Assembly: GCF_000296695.1 (NCBI RefSeq)
Contig: NZ_BAFK01000013.1
Coordinates: forward strand, 1 to 64,000
DNA: 64,000 bases
Direction of reading: 5' to 3'
From: Rheinheimera nanhaiensis E407-8
GTDB taxonomy: Bacteria > Pseudomonadota > Gammaproteobacteria > Enterobacterales > Alteromonadaceae
Part shown: positions 43,273-51,096 of the stretch, in pieces
How the letters are laid out: each line of letters opens with the position of its first letter
How positions within the stretch are numbered: the first letter of the stretch is position 1
Notes under the pieces: generated by a model
What the model was told of the DNA's origin: nothing
Seen by the model: only the letters and a program-made list of their open reading frames with translations
Databases searched by the model: none
Made by a program: the position numbers and the translations under genes

Positions 43273-44146
43273 GATCGATTTCCAACTGGTTGAAGTTAAA
43301 ATCTACTTTTCTATGAACCTTTAAAACTTCATATTTCATATCCACTACAACACCTTTTTTGTCATAATAAATTAAAGTCAATAGGTCACAGTGCAATCCA
43401 TCTCCCGGAGCAATAATTTCTAGGCGTTGGTGAAATTTATTGAGCCAATCTTCATCCCTAAGTTTGACCGGAATTGTCACCTTGTTCCGTATAAAATCCC
43501 ACATAGAGCGACCAAGAAGATCGGGTTTTTTGATTATCAATGTTTCTTTTGATCGTGAACTATCAACCTTTTCAATGACAAGTGCCTGTAGATCTTCATC
43601 TGAAAGATAAAAACCTTTATTTATCTTACTATTAGATCTCAAAGTCTTAAAATACGCCTCATCAACATCATTTAGGTACTTAGTTGCCTTACCAATCTCA
43701 GAATACCCTTTGAGAAGTCGATATTTATCCAAAGAAAACACATTAGGGAATTCCTCCACCTTCATTTCCCCTGCCACTGCAGATATTTTCCTCTCTAAAA
43801 GGTCTAACTCATCAATATTTTTGATAGTGTCTTTTTCAGATATAAAATCCAATACTATCTCAGTGCATTTATTAAGAAAATCAACCAGCTTACCTTTCGT
43901 TCCAGTTGATTTCTCACCTGTGACTGTAGGTGAGAGCCAAGACTCTATAGATCCCTCTTTTACATCAGCTAAAAGAAATTTTGTCTTTGTTTCAGATGAA
44001 ACGGAGCTTAGAAGACAAGCATGGAAGAACTCAATAGATGTAATTAAGTGACTCATAGATTCAAAAACTCTTTGAGGATTTTCTGAACCACGCTCAAAGT
44101 CTATTTTGATACAAATGTCCTTTTTTTCTGCCAAGCCTTCTTTCAT
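43265..44146 (-). CDS. unrecognised soluble protein of a two-gene module
   Basis: 293 residues without signal peptide or membrane helix. The N-terminal part ('KIDFERGSENPQRVFESMSH', 'KTKFLLADVKEGSIESWL') is mixed alpha/beta and charged; the middle is helical and Lys/Glu-rich; the C-terminus ('LHCDLLTLIYYDKKGVVVDM') looks beta-rich. A TATAAT on the minus strand at 44175-44180 suggests its own promoter, downstream of kwaB. It overlaps the membrane-protein gene. AT-rich codons set it apart from the chromosome backbone. The function is unknown; a sensor or activator for the membrane partner is possible. Confidence 0.6.
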   Translation of the reverse strand: MKEGLAEKKDICIKIDFERGSENPQRVFESMSHLITSIEFFHACLLSSVSSETKTKFLLADVKEGSIESWLSPTVTGEKSTGTKGKLVDFLNKCTEIVLDFISEKDTIKNIDELDLLERKISAVAGEMKVEEFPNVFSLDKYRLLKGYSEIGKATKYLNDVDEAYFKTLRSNSKINKGFYLSDEDLQALVIEKVDSSRSKETLIIKKPDLLGRSMWDFIRNKVTIPVKLRDEDWLNKFHQRLEIIAPGDGLHCDLLTLIYYDKKGVVVDMKYEVLKVHRKVDFNFNQLEIDHE

Positions 44147-44174
44147 ATCACGCCACCATTACACTAAGAAATTT

Positions 44175-44180
44175 ATTATA
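44175..44180 (-). promoter_or_regulatory. candidate -10 box for the unknown two-gene module
   Basis: A TATAAT on the minus strand, 29 bases before the start of the 293-residue gene, in a very AT-rich gap after kwaB (11 G+C in the 60 bases 44161-44220). No good -35 was found. Confidence 0.35.
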
Positions 44181-44217
44181 TTTTTAATTTTGGTGTTAAT
44201 TTAGCATTATTAGCATA

Positions 44218-45105
44218 CTACCGCGCACGCTTGGAATTTGTAAGATAATCACTGCCGGATAGAGGGCCTTTGTAAATATCTTCCAGTAAGAAGTGCAAAA
44301 TGTCCTTTAAATCTTTCTTATCGGTAGGCAGCCTGATTTTTCCATTACTCACTTCGATAGGTAAATTTGGGAAATTTGCGGCAGCATTAGAAATGTCGTT
44401 GACTGAATAACTATCAAGTATACCGGCACTTTTTATCGTATGAACCATTTTCCTTACTTGAGAATCCGCCATGGATGTAAAATTGGATAAATCAGGAACT
44501 TCTATTGAACCATGCCGTGCCATTTCTGATAAATCTTCATCCGTAGCTTCTCTATAGTATTCAGTTAAGTCAAAGACCATACGGGCATTATGAAAGCTCT
44601 TAAACTTAGTTTTATTGCCCTCTATGATCGCCAACAATTTATTGTCGATGGTGAAAATATCATCCGTTGACTTTACGAATACATTGCCAGTTTGCATTTT
44701 TATAATTGGTAACTGATTTAAAGAAAGCGCCTGCCTTGAAGAAAATTTCTGTACAAGCACTTTAGTTACACCACCAGCAGTAGTTCCTGTAAATAATGCT
44801 TTTATGGGTTCATTTAAGAAATTGGATACAACTAGGCTGGGAAACGAAGTGGCGTTTACATTAATAGCATTAATCATCATTTGAGATTCAGGGATGTCAT
44901 CGAGAGTTAGAACCTCGTTTGAATCAGGTTTCCAATCTCCATTGAAATCGACTTCTGTATCAATTCCGCGCTCAAATATAGTTCTTTGTGCTTCAAAAAT
45001 TTGAGTCAGTTCAGTTTGTAATGGATGATTTACTCCAATTCTCTTAATTTGACAAATGCCGTTATCATCTTTGATGAATGCGAAAAAGTTTTGCTGCGCT
45101 GTCAT
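44218..45105 (-). CDS. kwaB: KwaB-like protein (DUF4868), Kiwa anti-phage system
   Basis: 295 residues, cytosolic. The central stretch 'GNVFVKSTDDIFTIDNKL' with 'FHNARMVFDLTEYYREA' and the C-terminal 'HFLLEDIYKGPLSGSDYL' then 'TNSKRAR' match the DUF4868 pattern. KwaB is the soluble, DNA-linked half of Kiwa; KwaA is the membrane sensor. The gene begins one base after the kwaA-like gene, the expected arrangement. The call rests on remembered family motifs plus the partner, and a profile search would settle it. Confidence 0.75.
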   Translation of the reverse strand: MTAQQNFFAFIKDDNGICQIKRIGVNHPLQTELTQIFEAQRTIFERGIDTEVDFNGDWKPDSNEVLTLDDIPESQMMINAINVNATSFPSLVVSNFLNEPIKALFTGTTAGGVTKVLVQKFSSRQALSLNQLPIIKMQTGNVFVKSTDDIFTIDNKLLAIIEGNKTKFKSFHNARMVFDLTEYYREATDEDLSEMARHGSIEVPDLSNFTSMADSQVRKMVHTIKSAGILDSYSVNDISNAAANFPNLPIEVSNGKIRLPTDKKDLKDILHFLLEDIYKGPLSGSDYLTNSKRAR

Positions 45106-45106
45106 T

Positions 45107-45625
45107 TTAATCCTCGACGTCGATGACTATATACTCAGTTAATTGAGCGACTGTTAACGCTTGGCTAGCGTGTCGCAGTTCCTTCTTGGTAATTAAAACG
45201 TAAGTTACACCCTCCGGCGTACCCACTTTGTAAAAGTGCCACTTCATAACGCCTAAGAGCGGGTTGAAATGATAGCTGTATCCCGTGCTAGTAATAACTG
45301 CAAAAATTACTAATGTTGGAACCCATACCATCCAATTCAGCGCACTGAAACTCGAAGTAAATAATGGCAACAAGTAAAGAAGTAAAAAGCCCATATTTTC
45401 ACGATCAGCAGCCTCAACACTTGCTACGGAGAAATTAAAGCGCTCCATATTTTTTTTTGCATATCTAAGCATCCAGATACAGATTAAAACCAAGAATAGT
45501 GAGGTAACAATTGCCAATGCTGAGAATATTTTATCTCCGTTAAACCATGCTACCCATGCATAAGTAAAACCTACAGGAGCAATAGCAGTGCTAGTAAGTA
45601 GTATTTTTGCTATCGTACTTAACAT
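45107..45625 (-). CDS. kwaA: KwaA-like membrane protein, Kiwa anti-phage system
   Basis: 172 residues with four hydrophobic helices ('ILLTSTAIAPVGFTYAWVAW', 'IFSALAIVTSLFLVLICIWM', 'MGFLLLYLLPLFTSSFSAL', 'WVPTLVIFAVITSTGYS') and a cytoplasmic tail ('FNPLLGVMKWHFYKV', 'YVLITKKELRHA'). Size, topology and one-base spacing to the DUF4868 gene fit KwaA. In Kiwa this protein senses infection at the membrane and recruits KwaB. GGGG lies four bases before the ATG. A 110-base gap upstream may hold a promoter separate from the PRTase-SLOG pair. Confidence 0.7.
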   Translation of the reverse strand: MLSTIAKILLTSTAIAPVGFTYAWVAWFNGDKIFSALAIVTSLFLVLICIWMLRYAKKNMERFNFSVASVEAADRENMGFLLLYLLPLFTSSFSALNWMVWVPTLVIFAVITSTGYSYHFNPLLGVMKWHFYKVGTPEGVTYVLITKKELRHASQALTVAQLTEYIVIDVED

Positions 45626-45735
45626 ATTACCCCTTCACAAAGTCTTACATTGAGCTCGACATAATGAAACGCTTAACATACATACAATAATACCGTGCTA
45701 TCGGAGGCAAGAGCTGTGTTCTGCCATCTTTAAAA

Positions 45736-46290
45736 TCAAAACAGATCTGATTGAACGTTTTTTAACTTAATAATTTGCGAACTCAATTTTAGATTTTCTT
45801 CAGCTTTTTTAAATGCAGCCTCACTCATATTTTTTAATATACCTTCAAAATCATCAATACTTTTTACTGTGCTGAACTCTTTATTTTTATTAATGTAAAC
45901 AAGAGAAGATTTTTTCCTTTTTAAGAGCTCAATAATGTTTTTCAGAGTGCCGGAGCTTTTAGTGTCCCAAATCATGAAACCATAATCACAAACTTCCGCC
46001 ATTTCCAAGTCCTTTGCTGTGAAAAACGCACGAGTTCCTGGTTTTGCAGAAGTTTCAATTCTTTTAGTGGACCAATTGCCGAAGTTATTTCTAGGTTGAT
46101 CACCAGCGCAATAGACTATTACGTTGCTGGCATGTTCTGAGGTTAAGTATTTTTGAACTGCACTGTCGACACCATCGGCATCGCCAACTAGTACTTGATA
46201 ATCTAGGTTGATTACATTTAATAGACGCTCAACAACGCCTGGATCAAGATTTTTAATACTTATAGAGCCTGATATGAATACCTTATGCAC
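45736..46290 (-). CDS. SLOG/LOG-like nucleotide-binding protein
   Basis: 184 residues. The N-terminus has a Rossmann-like pattern of the SLOG superfamily (DprA, LOG, TIGR00725): 'MHKVFISGSISIKNL' and 'VLVGDADGVDSAVQKYL', then 'NVIVYCAGDQPRNNFG', followed by a helical C-terminus. SLOG domains bind nucleotides or nucleotide-derived signals and occur in conflict systems. Its ATG shares a base with the stop of the phosphoribosyltransferase gene, so the two act together. The ligand and reaction are unknown. Confidence 0.7.
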   Translation of the reverse strand: MHKVFISGSISIKNLDPGVVERLLNVINLDYQVLVGDADGVDSAVQKYLTSEHASNVIVYCAGDQPRNNFGNWSTKRIETSAKPGTRAFFTAKDLEMAEVCDYGFMIWDTKSSGTLKNIIELLKRKKSSLVYINKNKEFSTVKSIDDFEGILKNMSEAAFKKAEENLKLSSQIIKLKNVQSDLF

Positions 46291-46871
46291 TATCGTTTCC
46301 TCGTTACTGTCGCCACATATACATTCCCAATTTTAGCGCTTGATTTTAACACCTGAGTGGCAGCTTCTAAAGATGAGCCTGTATCAAAGAGATCATCAAT
46401 TAAGAGTACGTTAAATTTTCCACCGGGTAAAAAATCATTGATTTTAAAAGCATTTACCAAGGCATGAATTTTATCTTCTCTTAAAGCTATGTCTTTCATC
46501 GCGGAGGTAACAACAGTTTTTATTAAAAAGTTATCATAGTAGGTTAAACCTGCTATGCGTGCGTACTCCTTTACAATCTCTACAACTGGTTGTCTTTGTC
46601 GTTGCTTGGATGGCGGCATAGGGATGACAAACGAAATGTCCGTGAACCGCCCAGTAAGCGATCTTGCCATTTGATTGGCAATTAAAGATACTTGCGAATA
46701 ATCTGAACGATATTTTAACTGAAAGAGCGCCTCACCAACGGGGGACCGAACAGTATTAAATTGCATATGACCATACTCATTCTCTCCAATAGGAGTACTG
46801 CTCAACGCATGCTTATCAAGAGAATAACCTAATGTCCAGTTTCCACGAACTTGTTGAACATTTACATCCAT
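46290..46871 (-). CDS. ComF-like phosphoribosyltransferase
   Basis: 193 residues with a type I PRTase core: 'DISFVIPMPPSKQRQRQPV' and the PRPP-binding 'NVLLIDDLFDTGSSLEAA'. The N-terminal part resembles ComF-type proteins without the zinc finger. PRTases transfer a base to or from PRPP. It is the first gene of the island on this strand and overlaps the SLOG-like gene by one base. PRTase plus SLOG pairs have been noted in nucleotide-centred conflict systems. No DNA-uptake genes are near. Confidence 0.75.
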   Translation of the reverse strand: MDVNVQQVRGNWTLGYSLDKHALSSTPIGENEYGHMQFNTVRSPVGEALFQLKYRSDYSQVSLIANQMARSLTGRFTDISFVIPMPPSKQRQRQPVVEIVKEYARIAGLTYYDNFLIKTVVTSAMKDIALREDKIHALVNAFKINDFLPGGKFNVLLIDDLFDTGSSLEAATQVLKSSAKIGNVYVATVTRKR

Positions 46872-47292
46872 TTTAGTACCTCGTCCTCGTCAAAGCATAA
46901 TGCTCATTATCTAGAATTTTTAAAACTCTTAGAGTCAAGTCTGACTTTTGCCACAATCTTAAACCGCATTTTCACCCAACATTTTTCCGACAACCTCGCC
47001 AACCTTAACACTCAATACTCTCAAGCATTTGAGACGATACTGCTACTTTGACACCGAATAAAACTAACGAACTTCTGATTTAATGCTGATATTGTCGTTT
47101 GCTGATTATTTTTTGTTCTAAAATTTTATTCTGGTGTTAACTAAAACCTGCTTCAATAAGGAAAGAATTTTCTGTTCCGTGTAATCTCACCTGTTTCACC
47201 AACTGCCCTCCCAACCAGAAAACTATTTTCCTGCTTGCTCACCACAGTCAAAATAGTTACTATTTTTTAACTTTAATTTACAAGGATGAAGC
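46872..47292. other. AT-rich intergenic region at the right side of the defence island
   Basis: About 420 bases with no supported gene. On the minus strand TTGACT (46933-46938) and TAGATA (46908-46913) are 19 bases apart, a weak promoter candidate for the PRTase operon. ATAAT / ATTAT form a short inverted repeat at 46897-46910. The rest is low-complexity AT-rich DNA before the GNAT-like gene. Confidence 0.4.
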
Positions 47293-47823
47293 ATGAAACA
47301 ACCAAGCCACCAACGTGCAGACCGCACATATGCCCAGTTAAGAGAACAAAGCCGGATGCTGATTACTGAGGAATTACCGGTACGGTATCGCGACTCGGTT
47401 ACTTTTGATGATATTAACGGCCGAGCTATGGCGCAATTATCACGTTGGGAGGTGCATCCTGATCGCCGGGTGATGTGGTCGTGGTCCGAATGGGCAAGCC
47501 GTTACGCCGCGATCTACCCAAAGCGGTTTGAACTGACAATTTGGTTTCATAGTAAGTTGTGTAGCGTATCTTTAGGGCGACCAACCTGGAGTGCAGGCAA
47601 ATTACGACTAGATTTTATTGAATCATCGCCGGAGAGAACCCCTCTAAGCGGAAATACCGTAAACTTAACGGTCGCGGCAGCACGAGCCTATGCTCGTATG
47701 ATTGGTGCAAGCCAAATCAGAATTATGAACCCGATTAACAGCAAAGTGCGTTCACATTACGAGTCACTGGGATTTACTTATGTTGGTGGCAAAAGTGATT
47801 ATTGCACTATGGATTTAGCATGA
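47293..47823 (+). CDS. GNAT-like acetyltransferase, unknown substrate
   Basis: 176 residues. The C-terminal third has the GNAT ending: 'VAAARAYARMIGASQIRIMN' followed by 'VRSHYESLGFTYVGG', and the middle has beta strands fitting the fold ('FELTIWFHSKLCSVSLGRP', 'KLRLDFIESSPE'). The acetyl-CoA loop is not obvious. It overlaps the next gene by four bases (ATGA). It lies between the defence island and a HigA-like gene. A role as toxin or modifier with the small acidic partner is possible but unproven. Confidence 0.62.
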   Translation: MKQPSHQRADRTYAQLREQSRMLITEELPVRYRDSVTFDDINGRAMAQLSRWEVHPDRRVMWSWSEWASRYAAIYPKRFELTIWFHSKLCSVSLGRPTWSAGKLRLDFIESSPERTPLSGNTVNLTVAAARAYARMIGASQIRIMNPINSKVRSHYESLGFTYVGGKSDYCTMDLA

Positions 47824-48071
47824 AAAAACATACCGACAGACCAAAGCCGGGAACGCCAGAATTTGATCTATGGCTGCGTGAAAAAATTCGCGAAGACTTC
47901 AAAAAAATGGAAAATGTACCCGAGTTAGAAGACGAATTCGGCGTATTATCCGGCAGCTTAGAAAGCATGACTAATACCGATGCTGAAGCCTTTCCTGATG
48001 AGCCGGAAGAGTATATGCCACATGAGCGGGTTAAAATTGTGGTCGACAACACCGGTAAAAAGAAGTCTTAA
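47820..48071 (+). CDS. small acidic protein partnered with the GNAT-like gene
   Basis: 83 residues, highly charged: a basic start (MKKHTDRPKPGTPEFD), a helix 'WLREKIREDFKKMENVPELE', an acidic stretch 'DAEAFPDEPEEYMPHE' and a basic tail. No family was recognised. The start is the ATG that overlaps the upstream stop; an in-frame start six codons earlier is less likely. Close coupling suggests a partner or inhibitor of the GNAT-like protein. Confidence 0.6.
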   Translation: MKKHTDRPKPGTPEFDLWLREKIREDFKKMENVPELEDEFGVLSGSLESMTNTDAEAFPDEPEEYMPHERVKIVVDNTGKKKS

Positions 48072-48140
48072 CAGACATTGTTAAAAAACTATAACTTTCA
48101 AAACTTTAAAAGTTAGCCTTACGCTCACAGCTAAGATGAG

Positions 48141-48163
48141 AAAAAGGGGTTTACCGCCCCTTT
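48141..48163 (-). terminator. intrinsic terminator of the HigA-like gene
   Basis: Inverted repeat AAAGGGG / CCCCTTT with a seven-base loop. On the minus strand it is followed by TTC after a run of five T, and lies about 20 bases past the HigA-like stop. It may also hinder read-through from the convergent GNAT operon. Confidence 0.75.
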
Positions 48164-48184
48164 CGAGTACTTAATAGCCGTAAT

Positions 48185-48499
48185 TTAAGCCACTGATTTG
48201 GCAATATTCTGCGCCACAACATAGGCTTTATACTGGGCGTCAATTTTAAAAAAAACTTCTACAGGCGCGTTATAAACCCGCTTTATCTTGGTTGCCAGGT
48301 CAATGCTTAACTCACTTTCGCCGTTGATAAAACGGGTAATGGTCGATTTGGCAACATTAAGATCACGGGCAGCATCGGCTGCAGTCAGGTTTTTACGCTG
48401 CAGGTAGCGTTTAAAATGTGCGCCAGCGGCTTTGGGCGGGCCTATCAGCCCCATTTCACGCAGGTTTTCACTGCTTAGCAATTCAGTATTGTTTGTCAT
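48185..48499 (-). CDS. HigA-like helix-turn-helix antitoxin / Xre regulator
   Basis: About 104 residues with 'GAHFKRYLQRKNLTAADAAR' and 'LNVAKSTITRFINGESELSI', the HTH pattern of HigA-type antitoxins. A HigB toxin usually lies just upstream on the same strand, but no toxin gene is visible between here and the convergently unrelated hydrolase at 48709. So it is an orphan antitoxin or a stand-alone regulator. The start at 48499 (MTNNTELLSS) gives a normal length; the frame is open 16 codons further. Confidence 0.72.
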   Translation of the reverse strand: MTNNTELLSSENLREMGLIGPPKAAGAHFKRYLQRKNLTAADAARDLNVAKSTITRFINGESELSIDLATKIKRVYNAPVEVFFKIDAQYKAYVVAQNIAKSVA

Positions 48500-48708
48500 T
48501 TCATCTATTACCTTAATGTTGAATCGCGCGTTGAAATTACGCAGCAAACCTTATGTCAATAAAGCTTAGCCCTTGAGCCAACTGTTGAAAAGCGTTGACG
48601 CCAGCGCATTGCCAGAGAGCTAACCTCTGGCCTCAAACAATACCGTTTGCTTTGCCCCCACTATCCGCTAAGCTGCTTTATACCCTTTCACCTGCAGCCG
48701 GATAAACC

Positions 48709-49467
48709 ATGCGTATGCTGCTTACGCTGACAGGCTATGTACTGGCGGGCTATTGCCTGCTGTGCTTATTGCTGTATTTGCTACAACGGCAGTTAATTTA
48801 TTTCCCCGTGCCGGCCCAACTACCGCCAACCGAGCCGCTGATTTTGCAGCAAGCTGATGCCACTGTGCTGGTAAGCCAGCAGCCGCGCGATAGTAGCCAG
48901 GCGCTGTTGTATTTTGGCGGCAATGCTGAGGATGTTAGTGTGTCTTTACCGCAGTTTGCTGCGGCCTTTGCGGGCCACGCGGTTTATGTAATGCATTATC
49001 GTGGTTATGGCGGCAGTAGCGGCAGCCCGTCTGAGCAGGCACTGGTTGCCGATGCACTGGCGTTATACGACCTGCTACAGAGCAAACATAGTGATATTAC
49101 CGTAATAGGCCGCAGCTTAGGTTCAGGTGTTGCGGTGCAGCTGGCGGCGCAGCGTAAGGTAGCGCAACTGCTGCTGATAACGCCGTTTGATAGCCTGCGC
49201 GCGCTGGCCCAGCGGCAGTTTCCACTGTTTCCGGTTAAATGGTTGCTAAAAGATACCTACAACTCGGTGGCCTATGCACCAGCTATTACTAACCCCACGC
49301 TGATTTTACTGGCCGAGCAGGATGAAATTATCGGCCGCGCCCACACTGAGGCGCTGTACCGGGCTTTTGCCCCCGGCATCGCCAGATTGAAAAGCTACAG
49401 CGGCAGCCATAACAGCGAATTGGCGGCCAGCCAACTTGCGGCCTGGCTTGATGCTGCGCCCCGCTGA
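48709..49467 (+). CDS. membrane-anchored alpha/beta hydrolase (YfhR/ABHD-like)
   Basis: 252 residues with one N-terminal membrane helix ('LTGYVLAGYCLLCLLLYLL') and an alpha/beta hydrolase domain: 'LLYFGGNAEDV', 'HYRGYGGSSGSPSE', nucleophile elbow 'VIGRSLGSGVAV', Asp in 'LLAEQDEIIG' and His in 'SGSHNSELAA'. The pattern fits the BEM46/YfhR group of serine hydrolases, whose substrates are mostly unknown. It is monocistronic. Confidence 0.85.
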   Translation: MRMLLTLTGYVLAGYCLLCLLLYLLQRQLIYFPVPAQLPPTEPLILQQADATVLVSQQPRDSSQALLYFGGNAEDVSVSLPQFAAAFAGHAVYVMHYRGYGGSSGSPSEQALVADALALYDLLQSKHSDITVIGRSLGSGVAVQLAAQRKVAQLLLITPFDSLRALAQRQFPLFPVKWLLKDTYNSVAYAPAITNPTLILLAEQDEIIGRAHTEALYRAFAPGIARLKSYSGSHNSELAASQLAAWLDAAPR

Positions 49468-49511
49468 TCTAACAGCCGACAAGCGCAAAAAAAGGGGACT
49501 TATTGCTGTGC

Positions 49512-49548
49512 GGGCTGCACCAGGTGCCTGACGGCGCCAGTGCAGCCC
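49512..49548. terminator. hairpin between convergent hydrolase genes
   Basis: Outer stem GGGCTGCAC / GTGCAGCCC (nine perfect pairs) with an inner GGTGCC / GGCGCC stem. It lies between the ends of the alpha/beta hydrolase and serine hydrolase genes and may end both transcripts. Confidence 0.65.
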
Positions 49549-49555
49549 TTACAAA

Positions 49556-51004
49556 CTATTGATTAATACTGTTGTCACCAGCAAACAACGTCAGCGAGTA
49601 GGTTTGGTGTTTGCCGGTATCCAACGTGTAGTGTGACTGCGCGCCGTTAAGGGTGGCGATACCAATATTGTTTAGCAGCAGCAGGCGTTCGCCTTGGGTG
49701 GTGCTGTACGCAAACACCGGCCAGTGGATGCCGGCACGTTTGCCGGCATTAAAGCTGTTTACCCACTGTGCATAGTCGGTTTCGTTATCACTTAGCTGGC
49801 AAAAGCTGCTGTTACAGCTAAGCGCGCCACTTAGCGTTGTGTGTTTATTATCAATACGATAGCTAAGCTTGGTCAGCGGCAACGGCTCGGCGTTATCTAA
49901 ATACAGGCTTGCTAAGGCGAAGGCTAACTTATCCATCGACACCACCCAGCTGCTGTTGGATAAAATGGCGATGCTGAGATCTTGCTCTGGGTAAACAGCC
50001 AGTATAGAACGGGCGCCGGGCGTTGAACCGGCATGATGATACACCGTTCTTTGCTGCTCATCTTTGGCGATACGCCAACCAAAACCCACCTGAAAGCGAC
50101 TGTCGCTAACAATACTGCCATCTTGCAAAGTGGTGGCGCTAAACAGCAGTTGCTGCAGCGCCGGTTGTTGCCTGGCTTTTTGCAGCACCGCCGCGCCAAA
50201 ATAGGCTAAATCGGTTGCAGTGGCACTGAGCCCGGCGCCAAAGGCACTGTAGGACATCTCACCAAAGGCAAGCTCACGCGCACCGCCAGGCTCCAGCTCA
50301 TACAACTTACTGCTGTTTTTGTGTAGCTGATGGATGTTTTCCACCAACGGCGTGGCTTTGCCGCTCCAGCGCGCAACAAACTGCGGCACCGCGCCGGTTA
50401 ACGGCTGTTGCGTGATCTTTTCGTATACCGCGCCAGCCAGGGTATAACCGTGGGTTGAATAGCGATATTCGCTGCCGGGACGCGACATTAAATCACGCGC
50501 TTTTAGCGTAGCCACTGCGGCGATTGCCGAGCTGTAATGGCTGTCGTAAATATCGCCATCTTGTTGCTGGTAATGCGGCATGCCCGAGATGTGCGCCAGC
50601 AACTGCCGTATGGTAATGGCGTGATATTTTTGCGCCAACTCAGGGTAATAGCGGCCAATTGCCGCATCCGGGTCCAGCTGCTTATTTATCACCAGTTCAG
50701 CCAGCATAGTGGCACCTACTAGCTTCGATACACTGGCCAGGCGAAATACCGTGTCGGTATTTACCGGCTGCTGTGCGGCGACATCGGCATAGCCACTGGT
50801 TGCTGTCGCTAACAATTTACCCTGGCGCACCACAGCCACTGAAAAGCCGGGCACGGCCGTCGTCTGCTGCAATGCATTAACCAGTTTACCCAGCTGTTGC
50901 TGGTATACCGCTGCCCTGCTATCCACAGCGGGCTTAACTGTGGTGGCGCTGGCCACCGTCAGTGGCATAGCCGCTGCCAAAAGAGTAACTAACAAAGCTT
51001 TCAT
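49556..51004 (-). CDS. exported class C beta-lactamase-like serine hydrolase
   Basis: 482 residues with a signal peptide ('MKALLVTLLAAAMPLTVASA'). The penicillin-binding fold is shown by S-x-x-K ('ASVSKLVGATMLAEL'), Y-S-T ('YRYSTHGYTLAG') and a 'HHAGSTPGARS' third motif. About 110 C-terminal residues form an extra domain. Relatives are D-aminopeptidases, esterases or peptidoglycan peptidases; true beta-lactamase activity is not implied. The ATG at 51004 with GGAG ahead is chosen. It follows the CadC-like regulator on the same strand, 90 bases downstream. Confidence 0.87.
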   Translation of the reverse strand: MKALLVTLLAAAMPLTVASATTVKPAVDSRAAVYQQQLGKLVNALQQTTAVPGFSVAVVRQGKLLATATSGYADVAAQQPVNTDTVFRLASVSKLVGATMLAELVINKQLDPDAAIGRYYPELAQKYHAITIRQLLAHISGMPHYQQQDGDIYDSHYSSAIAAVATLKARDLMSRPGSEYRYSTHGYTLAGAVYEKITQQPLTGAVPQFVARWSGKATPLVENIHQLHKNSSKLYELEPGGARELAFGEMSYSAFGAGLSATATDLAYFGAAVLQKARQQPALQQLLFSATTLQDGSIVSDSRFQVGFGWRIAKDEQQRTVYHHAGSTPGARSILAVYPEQDLSIAILSNSSWVVSMDKLAFALASLYLDNAEPLPLTKLSYRIDNKHTTLSGALSCNSSFCQLSDNETDYAQWVNSFNAGKRAGIHWPVFAYSTTQGERLLLLNNIGIATLNGAQSHYTLDTGKHQTYSLTLFAGDNSINQ

Positions 51005-51096
51005 ATCATGCTCCTTTTTTTCAATCATTGGGCATGATGCCTGGCGACAGCGCCAGTTAATAACGGTTAGGCTTAGTTATGTTTAGTTATGCTGAG

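Noticed and set aside
46290-46871. The ComF-like gene as a competence gene
   Set aside because: No zinc-finger N-terminus and no competence neighbours; the SLOG partner and island context point to a different role.
46851-47051. 66-codon plus-strand frame beside the PRTase gene
   Set aside because: Low-complexity, overlaps the PRTase start region antisense, no ribosome-binding site and no similarity to anything recognised.
49556-51004. Serine hydrolase as an antibiotic-resistance beta-lactamase
   Set aside because: Length, extra C-terminal domain and motif spacing fit the broad class C-like hydrolase family, not a dedicated beta-lactamase.
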